Of a DNA stretch of 64,000 bases, positions 8,490 to 16,858 are shown piece after piece; position 1 is the stretch's first letter, and each line of letters begins with the position of its first letter. A program made the position numbers and the translations under genes. The notes under the pieces are model-generated. The model did not search any database. It was not told where the DNA came from and saw nothing but the letters and a program-made list of their open reading frames with translations. This DNA comes from DASUVM01 sp036378955 (GTDB lineage Bacteria > Patescibacteriota > Saccharimonadia > Saccharimonadales > Saccharimonadaceae): positions 169,010 through 233,009 of the forward strand of contig DASUVM010000003.1 in NCBI GenBank assembly GCA_036378955.1, read 5' to 3'.

Positions 8490-9113
8490 GTGGGAACGAA
8501 CGTGGATGAATTGAGTAGCGCTCAGATTGCCAAATTGCAGTACAGAATCGCAAGGCTCACAGAGGAGCGTGACAAAGAGACTGCACGTGCCGACAAGGCC
8601 GAAACCGATCTTGTGACGGCCGAAGCGTTGCTCGACGAAGCGGGCGATAACGGTACCAAACAGCTCAGCGCCGAAACGGCTGCGCTTGAGAGACAGCTTC
8701 AAGAACTTCGAGAAGCGGTCGCCGATGAGGCAGACTGTCTGGCGAGAGCTAAACAGATCACTGAAGGGATTCAGACAGCAACCAACGAGGCTCGCACAGC
8801 CCTACAAGCAGTGCTCGACGCCACAAAAGAGGCGGAACGCCAACTGCGCGCCGCCACAGGGAGCGAGCTGCAAAAGGCCAATGGCGAGCTCGCCGCGGTT
8901 CAAGAAAGGCTACGCAAGCTTCAGGCTGAAGCCGACGCGTGCGAAAAAGACCTGGCGTCTTATGGCCCGATTAAGACCGTATCATGCGGCTGCCAGTTTC
9001 TACTGAAAAAAGGGCCGGACTGCAAGCCTGGTGCGATGCTCACCATCGTCGCTTCCTGCAGAGGCGGCTTGTCCGACGAAGATTTCACTAGCCACGTCGT
9101 GGAGCTCACGTAA
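8490..9113 (+). CDS. Coiled-coil protein with small Cys-containing C-terminal domain
   Basis: A 207-residue protein. Residues 5-155 are almost pure charged heptad-type helix (ARLTEERDKETARADKAETD and similar), so a long coiled coil. Residues 160-207 form a short domain (VSCGCQFLLKKGPDCKPGAML...) with four Cys that could bind metal or make disulphides. A GGAGG site precedes the GTG start. Codon use is rich in G/C third positions compared with neighbours, and the gene is a self-contained promoter-gene-terminator unit. No family is recognised; a structural or surface role is possible. Confidence 0.75.
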   Translation: MGTNVDELSSAQIAKLQYRIARLTEERDKETARADKAETDLVTAEALLDEAGDNGTKQLSAETAALERQLQELREAVADEADCLARAKQITEGIQTATNEARTALQAVLDATKEAERQLRAATGSELQKANGELAAVQERLRKLQAEADACEKDLASYGPIKTVSCGCQFLLKKGPDCKPGAMLTIVASCRGGLSDEDFTSHVVELT

Positions 9114-9123
9114 GAAAGCGAGC

Positions 9124-9157
9124 AGGCCGTGTCGCCCATTACCGACACGGCCTTTTA
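9124..9157 (+). terminator. Intrinsic terminator of the coiled-coil gene
   Basis: An 11-bp stem (AGGCCGTGTCG/CGACACGGCCT) with an 8-nt loop and a short T tract. Confidence 0.85.
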
Positions 9158-9215
9158 GTTACCCTAACTCTTCTGTATTTTAGTGATCGAACAAATGGCT
9201 GTTAACACTTTACTA

Positions 9216-9290
9216 TGGTGCGGGCGGCGAGAATCGAACTCACATCACTTGCTTGGAAGGCAGGTATATTAGCCATTATACGACGCCCGC
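9216..9290 (-). tRNA. tRNA-Gly (anticodon TCC)
   Basis: 75 nt with encoded CCA. Acceptor GCGGGCG/CGCCCGC; anticodon loop CTTCCAA gives TCC; T arm around GAGTTCGATTCTC. Complete cloverleaf on the minus strand. Confidence 0.95.
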
Positions 9291-9377
9291 AGGGCCGGAA
9301 ATTACTATACCACATTAGATGGGATCTTTACAGCCCCAATCCTAGAAGCGCGCGAGGCTTTAACAGTGGTCAAACTA

Positions 9378-11771
9378 CTAATCAAGCACGGCGGCAATTT
9401 CTTCTTTAGTAAGTGCAATGGTTGTGCCAGGCGTTACTTGGCCACCAAGCATCTTTTTGGCAATGAGATTTTCAACACTGCGCTGCACCACGCGGCGCAT
9501 CGGGCGGGCACCAAGGCGTGGGTCATAGCCTTTTTCAACCAGCAGCTGTTTGGCATCGTCGGGCACTTCGACCTTCACCTTTTGCAGTGCCAAGTTTTTG
9601 TTAATGCCATTTAAGATCAAATCAATCACCTGCAAAAGCTCAGTTTGATTCAGTGGCCGAAAAACCACAATTTCATCAAAACGGTTCAAGAATTCTGGAC
9701 GGAACTGCTGTGTGTCGATGAGCTCGTTCACAAATTGCTGCTCAAACTGTTCAAGCTGGTAGCCTTGATCGATATATTGGCGAATTCGGTCGGCACCAGC
9801 GTTACTGGTGGCAATAATAATCGAGTCACGAAAACTGACTTCGCGGTTATTAATATCGCGCAGCTTGCCTTCATCAAGCACCTGCAACAGGGCATTGAGC
9901 ACATTTGGGTGCGCCTTTTCAATTTCGTCAAGCAAGACAACGCTAAACGGTTGCTTTGAAACCTGAGCCGTTAAGCTGTTGCTGTCGGTGGCGGCATCGG
10001 CAATCAGGCGCGAGACATCTTGCGGCTGCACATATTCGTTCAAGTCAAGCCGCACCATGCGCGCCTCACCGCCAAAATAAACTGCCGCCAAGGCTTTTGA
10101 AAGCTCAGTCTTGCCAACACCGGTCGGCCCTAAAAACAAGAAGGTGCCGATTGGCCGATCTTGGTTTCGCACGCCAGCCCGGGCCCGGCGCAGTGCATCG
10201 CTGACCACCTTCACGGCCCGCGTTTGGTTGATCATTCGCTCATGAATTAGCTGCTCCATGTTGAGCAAACGGTCGCGTTCTTCGCCGGTGTTGGCGGTTG
10301 AAACTTTCACACCAACGGTTTGCTCAATGGCCTGTTGCACCGAACGGGCAGTCACAAAATGACCCTCTGGATAATTCGCGGCACTGGTTAATAGTTTGAG
10401 TGCCTTGCCCGGCATGGCTTGCTCTTGGATATAACGCTCACTTAGGCGATAAGCCTCAGTGAGCGCTTGGTACATAAAGGTAACGTGGGTGCGGTATTCA
10501 ACCGTAATTAGCTGATCTTCAAGCACGCGCAGCGTTTCAAAGCGGCTCGGTGGCGTCACCACTATTCGGTTCAGGGTAGTAGCTAACGCCGGGTAGCGTT
10601 GGCTAATTTGCAGCCAACGTTGATCATCCATGGTGAGAATAATACGCAGCGCGCCGCCCTCAAGAATCGGCAGCAAAACGTTGCCAAGATCAACTGAACC
10701 AACGCCTTCTTCAAAAAATAACTGGGCGTTATCTAAACAAAGAATAATATTTTTAGCCTGATAAGCCTCAACTAGTAATTGATTGACCAGCTGCTCAAGT
10801 TCGCCACGGCCACCGGCCTGCGAAATCAGCGCGCTGGCATCAAGGCTGATCACTTGGCGAAAGCGCAGACTAGCGGGTACTGCTTTATTTGCCTCAAGTA
10901 AATATTCGGCAAAAGCTTCAACGATAGTGGTTTTGCCCACGCCGAGCGGGCCTACTAAGGCAACGTTTTGGCGGCTACTCTGCGTAAAAAGACGCACCAT
11001 TTGGTCGCGAACTTCAAGGTGACTTTCGAGGTCAACGTTCAAAAGGTTGCCCCCAGCAATTTGCTGGCTGAGGTTAACGCCAAACCGGCTCAAGAGTGGA
11101 ATGTAGCCGAATGACCAATCGCGGGCAATGCCACCCGTTCGCTTGGGCTGTGCATGAAACTCTATGAGCTCTTGAATGTGATGAAACCAATCATCACCGG
11201 TGCGGATATCATCCATGTCGAGCTGTAGCTTCGCCAAAAAATGCGGCGCATCAACAATTGACTCTATTAGCGCAACAACCAGTTCAGCACCCGACACCGC
11301 ACCGTGGCGGCTACCGTGTTCTTGCACGGCGCGCTGCCATATCGCTGCCGTGTCGGCCGGCTGCTTACTAGTGAGCTGGGTTAAAAATGCCGGGCCAATT
11401 GCAAACCGGGCAGCAAAAAATTGCCCGCCGGGTGTTTGCATAACAGCATTCGCGAGGTCAACTGGTGCAGGCTGTAGCGGCAGCTTGCCAAGCACGCGGC
11501 TTTCAAGCCGATCAGCCAAGTTTTCGCCACGTTCGGGCAATATGTTTCTCAGCCCATAGACTAACCATAGTAACAGCATAAACGGCCCTGACGATAACGA
11601 GGCAATTAACCAGCCAAACGACACGCTTTCATACACCAAAAAAATGCCGAGCCCAATCAGTAACAAACACGCCAACAGTAGCAAGATGTGCACTATTGGT
11701 TTGTCGAACCGTTCGGCAAAGCGGGCAGTGGCGGCACGTGAACTGCGGCTCAAATCAATTATTTGCTCCAT
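9378..11771 (-). CDS. Membrane-anchored two-domain Clp/Hsp100 AAA+ ATPase
   Basis: About 797 residues from ATG 11771. Two transmembrane helices (IVHILLLLACLLLIGLGIFL and a second near FMLLLWLVYGL) replace the usual soluble N-terminus, followed by a Clp-N-like helical region, AAA-1 (Walker A GPLGVGKTT) and AAA-2 (Walker A GPTGVGKTE, Walker B VVLLDEIEKAH) and a ClpB-type D2-small C-terminal domain. AAA-1's Walker B reads LCLDNAQ, with Asn where catalytic Glu is normal, suggesting weak hydrolysis there. No long ClpB M-domain is seen. The start overlaps the preceding small membrane-protein gene by 13 bp, so the two are probably co-translated. Likely unfolds membrane or envelope substrates. Confidence 0.88.
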   Translation of the reverse strand: MEQIIDLSRSSRAATARFAERFDKPIVHILLLLACLLLIGLGIFLVYESVSFGWLIASLSSGPFMLLLWLVYGLRNILPERGENLADRLESRVLGKLPLQPAPVDLANAVMQTPGGQFFAARFAIGPAFLTQLTSKQPADTAAIWQRAVQEHGSRHGAVSGAELVVALIESIVDAPHFLAKLQLDMDDIRTGDDWFHHIQELIEFHAQPKRTGGIARDWSFGYIPLLSRFGVNLSQQIAGGNLLNVDLESHLEVRDQMVRLFTQSSRQNVALVGPLGVGKTTIVEAFAEYLLEANKAVPASLRFRQVISLDASALISQAGGRGELEQLVNQLLVEAYQAKNIILCLDNAQLFFEEGVGSVDLGNVLLPILEGGALRIILTMDDQRWLQISQRYPALATTLNRIVVTPPSRFETLRVLEDQLITVEYRTHVTFMYQALTEAYRLSERYIQEQAMPGKALKLLTSAANYPEGHFVTARSVQQAIEQTVGVKVSTANTGEERDRLLNMEQLIHERMINQTRAVKVVSDALRRARAGVRNQDRPIGTFLFLGPTGVGKTELSKALAAVYFGGEARMVRLDLNEYVQPQDVSRLIADAATDSNSLTAQVSKQPFSVVLLDEIEKAHPNVLNALLQVLDEGKLRDINNREVSFRDSIIIATSNAGADRIRQYIDQGYQLEQFEQQFVNELIDTQQFRPEFLNRFDEIVVFRPLNQTELLQVIDLILNGINKNLALQKVKVEVPDDAKQLLVEKGYDPRLGARPMRRVVQRSVENLIAKKMLGGQVTPGTTIALTKEEIAAVLD

Positions 11772-12148
11772 GGTAACCATCCTGAAAGGGTCAGTAAAAG
11801 ACCCGCCACGGGCAAGAGTGGCAAGAGCGCCCAGCCGAGCAACAAAACCAGGCCTATTAATAGTTGCAGGCAAAGTGTTGCCAACCCGGCAATAATGGTG
11901 ACAATACGAAAAGCCGCCCCAACAAACCGCGAAATAAGCTTGTCGAGCCACGCCCGCCACTTCACCGCCAGTGGGCCCTGCACTTGGCCGGCCGAGATCT
12001 GCCTAAAAGGGCTAAATAGCGTTTTTAACAGCAATCCTACCGAAAAATAATCGGCAGTGCCACTTATTCGCCGCTCTACAGCTTTGAGTTGCCCGAGCAA
12101 ACCTTCGCTATACCACCAGCGAAAAAGGCTAAAAACTATCATAAGCAT
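11759..12148 (-). CDS. Small membrane protein paired with the Clp ATPase
   Basis: 129 residues from ATG 12148 (MLMIVFSLFRWWYSEG); the frame is open further upstream but that part overlaps murT's promoter and start. It has an N-terminal hydrophobic segment, a middle basic/aromatic stretch (LLKTLFSPFRQIS) and two C-terminal hydrophobic helices (FRIVTIIAGLATLCLQLLIGLVLLLGW and a following Leu-rich run). Its stop overlaps the start of the Clp ATPase. No named family recognised; presumed membrane adaptor or partner, by position only. Confidence 0.7.
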   Translation of the reverse strand: MLMIVFSLFRWWYSEGLLGQLKAVERRISGTADYFSVGLLLKTLFSPFRQISAGQVQGPLAVKWRAWLDKLISRFVGAAFRIVTIIAGLATLCLQLLIGLVLLLGWALLPLLPVAGLLLTLSGWLPWSK

Positions 12149-12218
12149 ATTGTAGACTAAACCAAAGCTCTCTAAAAGGTAAAAATGCTTTATAGTAGAA
12201 ATACGCCGCTCAAGCGAG

Positions 12219-12224
12219 TATACT
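12219..12224 (+). promoter_or_regulatory. -10 box (TATACT) of murT-gatD
   Basis: TATACT, 9 bases before ATG 12234; a leaderless or nearly leaderless transcript is expected. Confidence 0.6.
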
Positions 12225-12233
12225 AGCTGTAAC

Positions 12234-13526
12234 ATGCCGAAAAAAGCTACGATTTTCGTCGGCAAGATGCTGCGACGTGCTGCCCGTATCCGCGGCGGCG
12301 GTTCAGCCTTGCCCGGTTTGTGGGTTGAAAAACTCGAACCGACCTTCTTAAGTGAAACACTTGGGCGGTTTGAGCATGGCGTTATCTTGGTGTCTGGCAC
12401 TAATGGCAAAACCACCACCACTAAAATGCTTGCCGAGCTTTTAACGGCAGCCGGCCTGCAAGTCTTTACTAATAAAACCGGCAGCAATTTTACCCGCGGG
12501 GTTGTCTCGGCGCTTATTGAAGCAATGGATCTTGAGGGAAATTTGCCCTATAACACCGCAGTGCTCGAGCTTGATGAAGCCCACGCCGTGCAGTTTGTTA
12601 AGCAAGTTCAGCCACGCATAAGTCTCTTTTTAAATGTGCTGCGTGATCAGCTTGACCGTTTTGGCGAACTTGACCAAACCGCTCGTTTGCTTGGCCAAGT
12701 TGCCGAGCACACCAGTGAAGCAGTTGTGCTTAATCGCGATGATCCGCTCATTCGTGGCTTAGCAGCCCAAGTGAAAAACGACGTGCGAGTGCATTACTTC
12801 GGCGCTCATGAAAATTTAATTCACCTTTTTCCGAGTGATGATAAACTGCGGCAGGCAACGCCTAGTGCGAAAACTATCAAACCCTACACCGGCCAAACCC
12901 AGGGCGATGTTGAACTGGCCGCCTTTAAAGACCAAAAAATTGCCTTTCGTATTGGCCAAAAACTTTATAAAACCGAGTTGAAGGTGACGGGTTATTACAA
13001 CTTTTTAAATGCTGCGGCAGCGCTCGCCACTGTGCGTACCGTGCTTCCAAAGACACCGATTGATGCACTTTTGCGCGCCCTGAGCAAAACAGAGCCAGCT
13101 TTTGGCCGAGGCGAACAAGTCACCTTCCACAAGCAGCCGGTTGAATTCGTGCTCGTGAAAAACCCTTCGGGCTTTCGGCTGGCACTGACCTCGGCAGCAT
13201 CGAGAGCTCCCCAAGAAGCCACGATGATCGCCGTTAACGACAATTTTGCCGATGGCCGCGATATGTCGTGGCTGTGGGATGTCGACTTCGTTAGCCTCGA
13301 AAAAGGCGTGCAAATGGTCAGCGGTACGCGCGCCTACGACATGGCACTTCGCCTGCAGTATGACAACGTACCGGTGAGCGTGGTTGAGCAAAGCCTCTCA
13401 AAAGCTTTTAAGCAATTTCTTACCAAGAATGCCGGCCAACCAATGCGCATCTATTGCACTTATACCGCCATGTTAAAATTGCGCGCACTGGCTCAAAAAG
13501 AACTGAATATGGAGCGAGCATTATGA
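12234..13526 (+). CDS. murT: Lipid II isoglutaminyl synthase, MurT subunit
   Basis: A 430-residue Mur-ligase-like protein. It has the central-domain P-loop VSGTNGKTTTTKML, the AVLELDEAHAVQFV acidic segment, LNVLRDQLDRFGE and VVLNRDDPLIRGL, and a C-terminal DUF1727 region (ATMIAVNDNFADGRDMSWLWDVDF) typical of MurT. With GatD it amidates D-Glu of the peptidoglycan stem using glutamine and ATP. The zinc-ribbon Cys residues of staphylococcal MurT are missing; the only Cys is near the C-terminus. Stop and gatD start overlap as ATGA. This implies the cell makes or edits its own amidated peptidoglycan. Confidence 0.93.
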   Translation: MPKKATIFVGKMLRRAARIRGGGSALPGLWVEKLEPTFLSETLGRFEHGVILVSGTNGKTTTTKMLAELLTAAGLQVFTNKTGSNFTRGVVSALIEAMDLEGNLPYNTAVLELDEAHAVQFVKQVQPRISLFLNVLRDQLDRFGELDQTARLLGQVAEHTSEAVVLNRDDPLIRGLAAQVKNDVRVHYFGAHENLIHLFPSDDKLRQATPSAKTIKPYTGQTQGDVELAAFKDQKIAFRIGQKLYKTELKVTGYYNFLNAAAALATVRTVLPKTPIDALLRALSKTEPAFGRGEQVTFHKQPVEFVLVKNPSGFRLALTSAASRAPQEATMIAVNDNFADGRDMSWLWDVDFVSLEKGVQMVSGTRAYDMALRLQYDNVPVSVVEQSLSKAFKQFLTKNAGQPMRIYCTYTAMLKLRALAQKELNMERAL

Positions 13527-14245
13527 ACTCAAAAGGCACGGTGAAAATTCTCAACCTCTACCCCGAGCAAATGAACATTTATGGCGATTGGGGCAATGTG
13601 CTAACGCTTGTGCGACGCTTGCAGTGGCACGGTTATACGCCAAAAATTATTCAATATGGGCCAGGTAAAAAGTTCTCAGCCGATGTTGACATAGTGGTAG
13701 GCGGCGGCGGGCAAGATTCTGGCCAGCTGTTGGTTGAAAAAGACTTGCAAACAATTAGCACGCCGCTGCATGATTTAGCCGACAAGAACGTGCCGATGCT
13801 CATGGTTTGCGGCCTTTATCAGCTGTTTGGCAAGTTTTTTAAAACGAGTAACGACAAAACTATCAAAGGCATCGGCATTTTTAACATTGAAACCTATGCT
13901 GGCAATAAGCGGCTGATTGGCAACGTTATTCTTGAAACGCCCTTCGGTGAAATCATTGGCTACGAAAACCACAGTGGCAAGACCATGCTCGACTCAAACC
14001 AAGAAGCCTTCGGAACAGTCAAAAAAGGCAGCGGCAATAACAGCACCGACAAAACCGAAGGCGCGGTGTATAAAAATGTCTATGGCACCTATTTGCACGG
14101 CTCTTTGCTGCCCAAAAACCCAATACTCGCCGATGCTTTGCTTGAAAAAGCCATCGTTAATCGATACGGCGAATTCGAACCAAACGTCATCGACGACACC
14201 TTCGCCGAAAAAGCCCGCATTGTCGCCAAAAGCCGCCCGCGATAG
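13523..14245 (+). CDS. gatD: Lipid II isoglutaminyl synthase, GatD glutamine amidotransferase subunit
   Basis: 240 residues. Class I-type (CobB/CobQ-like) glutaminase: NLYPEQMNIYGDWGNVL at the N-terminus, GGGGQDSGQ, nucleophile Cys in MLMVCGLYQLFG, and His in GTYLHGSLLPKNP. It supplies ammonia to MurT. The start is set at ATG 13523, overlapping murT's TGA by four bases; a longer frame from 13454 lies inside murT. The two genes form one operon. Confidence 0.93.
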   Translation: MNSKGTVKILNLYPEQMNIYGDWGNVLTLVRRLQWHGYTPKIIQYGPGKKFSADVDIVVGGGGQDSGQLLVEKDLQTISTPLHDLADKNVPMLMVCGLYQLFGKFFKTSNDKTIKGIGIFNIETYAGNKRLIGNVILETPFGEIIGYENHSGKTMLDSNQEAFGTVKKGSGNNSTDKTEGAVYKNVYGTYLHGSLLPKNPILADALLEKAIVNRYGEFEPNVIDDTFAEKARIVAKSRPR

Positions 14246-14306
14246 GTGATCCTATCAGCGTAGAAGCTTCGTATTTTCATAACAAAATATTAAAAGATGA
14301 TTCTGC

Positions 14307-14312
14307 TATAAT
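14307..14312 (+). promoter_or_regulatory. Extended -10 promoter with a long leader
   Basis: TGcTATAAT; the predicted leader to the ATG at 14462 is about 140 nt and includes several short dyads, so leader regulation is possible though no known riboswitch is recognised. Confidence 0.45.
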
Positions 14313-14461
14313 CATTTAATTTAAGGTGTAATTTCGGCCAAAACCTATACACCAATTATTAAATCACTGATAAAAAGGGTTGAACAGATATCCAGGCTGT
14401 CGTAGGATAGGCAAAGTTTCGTATATACGTACGGAACAATCAAGAGAAGAGGATCGTGGCT

Positions 14462-14950
14462 ATGACCGTAACCTTCTCCGAGGCTTCACACAGCATCGAG
14501 CTGGTCAACAAGAGCCTCGTCAGTGATCAGCTCTGGACTCGTCTCGTCAACCGTATCGTCAAAGACGAGAACGTGGACATGGCGCTCGCTGAGCGCATCA
14601 TGGATCAGGCCCTCGCCTTCCTGCGACTTTGCTCAGCCGAGCCTGAAGGTTGCTACTCGCCGTCACCGCTCGTGGACATCGGCTGGCACACCTTCATTCT
14701 GTACACCCGCGAGTACGCGGCATTCTGTCGAGGACTCGGTAGCCAGTTCATCCACCATGCACCGTCGGATGAGGACGGCGTCGATTACGGCACCGGCAAC
14801 ATCACTCGCACCGTCGCGGCCCTCAAGCAGCACGGCATCGGCGTAGATGAACCACTGTGGGCCAACACTGGCCACAACTGTTCCAACTACTGCTCAGGCG
14901 ACTCATGCTCTGGCGGTGGTGGCGACGGCGACAGCGGGTGTTCCCACTAA
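14462..14950 (+). CDS. Glycine-rich-tail protein of actinobacterial type
   Basis: 162 residues. The conserved segment VDIGWHTFILYTREYAAFC followed by FIHHAP resembles the D..WH.F.L.T..Y..FC core of GRDP-like (glycine-rich domain) proteins common in actinomycetes. The C-terminus is a Cys/Gly-rich tail (CSNYCSGDSC, then SGGGGDGDSGCSH). Start ATG 14462 is preferred to GTG 14456 because AAGAGG then lies 9 bases upstream. Codons are strongly G/C-ending, unlike murT-gatD upstream, which suggests transfer from a high-GC host. Function unknown; the conserved His/Asp/Cys set could bind metal. Confidence 0.7.
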   Translation: MTVTFSEASHSIELVNKSLVSDQLWTRLVNRIVKDENVDMALAERIMDQALAFLRLCSAEPEGCYSPSPLVDIGWHTFILYTREYAAFCRGLGSQFIHHAPSDEDGVDYGTGNITRTVAALKQHGIGVDEPLWANTGHNCSNYCSGDSCSGGGGDGDSGCSH

Positions 14951-15020
14951 CCCATACTGTCGCGGCCCGCTCGGCCCATTCCTTTGGGGTGGTGTCGGGC
15001 GGGCATTAGTATTTGTAGGC

Positions 15021-15026
15021 TATACT
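15021..15026 (+). promoter_or_regulatory. -10 box (TATACT) of the methyltransferase gene
   Basis: TATACT, exactly 6 bases before ATG 15033; leaderless type. It fixes the start over the longer open frame. Confidence 0.6.
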
Positions 15027-15032
15027 GGAATT

Positions 15033-15599
15033 ATGAATCAAGATATAGATAAACACTGGAGTAATTATTACAATCAAGGCAAAGACTTTGGCTCTATAAC
15101 GTCGCAGGCTCTTACCAAGTTGCTCGACTTTGTCGATCAGAACCTCCCTAGGACATGTCTCGATATTGGTTGCGGCACCGGCCAGCTTACACGTGAATTG
15201 CACCATAGGGGCTATGTGTGTGTTGGTATTGATGCCTCCGCCAGCGCTGCCAGGCTTGCTAAGTCACTTACAGTACAAGACGGACTGAATTATATGCTCT
15301 TCAACATTGAAGATGAGGCTATAAAAAGCTTGCCCAAGCAACCCTATTCGCTTATTACCTGCAAGCTAGTCTATGCCTTCATAAAAGACAAGCCCAACTT
15401 CTTATCTAAGATTACCAACCTTCTTGCCGAACGAGGCACCTTTGTCATTATTACGCCGCTCACCATAGACGTTCCGCCGGAAAAGCGGGACATAGCAGTT
15501 GATTTTGATCAAACTATGGTCGAACTAAGGATGGCCTTTAAAACCGTACAGACCTATAAAAAACATGGCATAACATACTTCATCTGCAGCAAGCAATAG
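15033..15599 (+). CDS. SAM-dependent methyltransferase (class I)
   Basis: 188 residues. Motif I TCLDIGCGTGQLTREL, acidic end of strand beta-2 in CVGIDAS, a motif II-like LITCKLVYAFIKDKPNF and a strand around GTFVIITPLT define a Rossmann-fold methyltransferase of the Methyltransf_11/25 type. The upstream open extension to 14847 overlaps the previous gene in another frame and is not real. The substrate cannot be inferred from neighbours. Confidence 0.88.
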   Translation: MNQDIDKHWSNYYNQGKDFGSITSQALTKLLDFVDQNLPRTCLDIGCGTGQLTRELHHRGYVCVGIDASASAARLAKSLTVQDGLNYMLFNIEDEAIKSLPKQPYSLITCKLVYAFIKDKPNFLSKITNLLAERGTFVIITPLTIDVPPEKRDIAVDFDQTMVELRMAFKTVQTYKKHGITYFICSKQ

Positions 15600-15687
15600 A
15601 AGACCTCAGCTGAAGCAATATGTCACCTTCTTGGAATATAACAACGCATCCCTAAGGGTTATTTGGACAATAATATTTCAGCGATAT

Positions 15688-15717
15688 TTGACGAACCTCG
15701 CGTTCTAATGCTATCGT
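15688..15717 (+). promoter_or_regulatory. Promoter of the 15754 gene
   Basis: TTGACG, 18-bp spacer, TATCGT; the predicted start near 15725 leaves a short leader before ATG 15754. Confidence 0.4.
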
Positions 15718-15753
15718 GCCACTGGTTGGTAAGATCGCGAGAAAGCGACCAAA

Positions 15754-16182
15754 ATGCCAGAAATTGCCGTTACATTTGTTGGCGACACACAATGCAACGA
15801 ATATCACCGCCCGCTGGTTGAAGCAGGCATCGTGCATGTTGAAGAATTACACCCCAACAGCACATACAAAATGCTTGCCGGTTTCGAGCGCGTGACAAGG
15901 ACCAGCAAGCTCGGCGGCGTCACCGGCATGGCGAGTCGGATGGTTCGATTCAGAGAGAACTGGAGAGCAGACACCTTTCGTGGCCACGGGGTCGCCCCCT
16001 GGAGTGGATCTTCAAACCTCTACGGTCAGCTCGATATCATTATGCTGATTGGCGGCACCCCAAGTTTGCGGCACAATCTGAGCCAATACAAGGGAGCGAC
16101 GGGCACTATTTTTGAGGTTACCCGACAAGCAGGTGGCATTGTGATCGTTAGCGGCGTCTTACCCGATCACCCCCCGTTGTAA
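15754..16182 (+). CDS. Hypothetical protein, possible Rossmann-like
   Basis: 142 residues, no family recognised. It starts with a beta strand (MPEIAVTFVGDTQCNEYHRPL) and has two further predicted strands, LDIIMLIGGTPSLR and GGIVIVSGVLP, suggesting an alpha/beta fold. A basic middle section (ASRMVRFRENWRADTFRGHG) separates them. Weak GAGAAAG site before the ATG; a G/C-rich hairpin follows the stop. Single-gene unit in an accessory stretch. Confidence 0.6.
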   Translation: MPEIAVTFVGDTQCNEYHRPLVEAGIVHVEELHPNSTYKMLAGFERVTRTSKLGGVTGMASRMVRFRENWRADTFRGHGVAPWSGSSNLYGQLDIIMLIGGTPSLRHNLSQYKGATGTIFEVTRQAGGIVIVSGVLPDHPPL

Positions 16183-16185
16183 GGA

Positions 16186-16220
16186 GAAGTGAGTGGGGCC
16201 TTCAACGGGGCTCCACTTAA
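16186..16220 (+). terminator. Hairpin after the 15754 gene
   Basis: Imperfect inverted repeat GTGGGGCC...GGGGCTCCAC just past the stop, also downstream of the convergent peroxiredoxin gene. Little T tract, so only a probable terminator. Confidence 0.4.
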
Positions 16221-16666
16221 CTAACATTTTGTAGCTGTTTTAATGTTTCAACCACCTGCTCGCCGTGGCCAGCCGGCGTCACCCGGCCAAATGTTTTCAC
16301 AATTTCACCATGAGGGTTAATAATGAATGTTTTTCTTAAAATCCCTTCTTTGCCAAACATTTTTTTACCCCAAGCGTGGTAGGCCTCTATAACCTCTCCG
16401 CTGGCATCGGTCAGCAATGTAAAATTAAGCTTATGGTTAGCGATGAACCTCTCGTGCGAGCTTGCACTGTCTTTTGAAATGCCGATAACCTCAGCGCCAA
16501 GCGCCGCAATGTCGTCGCGAGCATCACGAAAGCTGCATGCCTCAACCGTGCAGCCGGGCGTGTCGTCTTTTGGATAAAAATAAACAACCAGCCACTTACC
16601 TTGGTATTCTTTTAATGTTCGTAATTTGCCGTTTTGATCAGGTAGCGAAAAATTAGAAGCTTTCAT
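16217..16666 (-). CDS. bcp: Thioredoxin-dependent peroxiredoxin (BCP/PrxQ type)
   Basis: 149 residues. AhpC/TSA fold with the peroxidatic Cys in YPKDDTPGCTVEACSFRD, where the next Cys five residues on is the PrxQ-type resolving Cys; Thr and Arg of the active site (TPGCT and the later GILRKTFIINPHG) are in place. It reduces H2O2 and organic hydroperoxides in the cytoplasm with thiol recycling. TATACT lies 7 bases before the ATG, so it is probably expressed from a leaderless transcript. Confidence 0.95.
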   Translation of the reverse strand: MKASNFSLPDQNGKLRTLKEYQGKWLVVYFYPKDDTPGCTVEACSFRDARDDIAALGAEVIGISKDSASSHERFIANHKLNFTLLTDASGEVIEAYHAWGKKMFGKEGILRKTFIINPHGEIVKTFGRVTPAGHGEQVVETLKQLQNVS

Positions 16667-16673
16667 ACTATCA

Positions 16674-16679
16674 AGTATA
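16674..16679 (-). promoter_or_regulatory. -10 box (TATACT) of the peroxiredoxin gene
   Basis: TATACT on the minus strand, 7 bases before ATG 16666. Confidence 0.6.
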
Positions 16680-16691
16680 CCAGCAGATGAG

Positions 16692-16720
16692 TTGTCAAGT
16701 AAGGTGTTATTCGATATAAT
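16692..16720 (+). promoter_or_regulatory. Promoter for the hairpin-rich leader and tRNA-Pro
   Basis: TTGTCA, 17-bp spacer, TATAAT; points toward tRNA-Pro, with a predicted start near 16727. Confidence 0.6.
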
Positions 16721-16732
16721 ACCCCTGCAATG

Positions 16733-16832
16733 CCGGAACGAAGTTTCCGGCCATACAAATCAAAAAGCAAGCTTTTTGATTTGAGAAGAGGGAATGCGAA
16801 AAGCTGGAACTTTCGAATCATTGATTCGGAAG
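16733..16832 (+). repeat. Three consecutive hairpins upstream of tRNA-Pro
   Basis: Successive inverted repeats: CCGGAA/TTCCGG (16733-16750); a perfect 12-bp pair AAATCAAAAAGC/GCTTTTTGATTT with a 2-nt loop (16757-16782); and CTTTCGAATC/GATTCGGAAG (about 16810-16832). They sit in what would be the 5' leader of the tRNA-Pro precursor. No coding potential seen. They could be processing signals, a small RNA, or an inserted palindromic element. Confidence 0.55.
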
Positions 16833-16858
16833 CTAAGGTTGGTAGCAACTTCTGACGA

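Noticed and set aside
14313..14461. Possible riboswitch in the 140-nt leader of the 14462 gene
   Set aside because: Only short dyads; no recognisable conserved core of any riboswitch class known to me.
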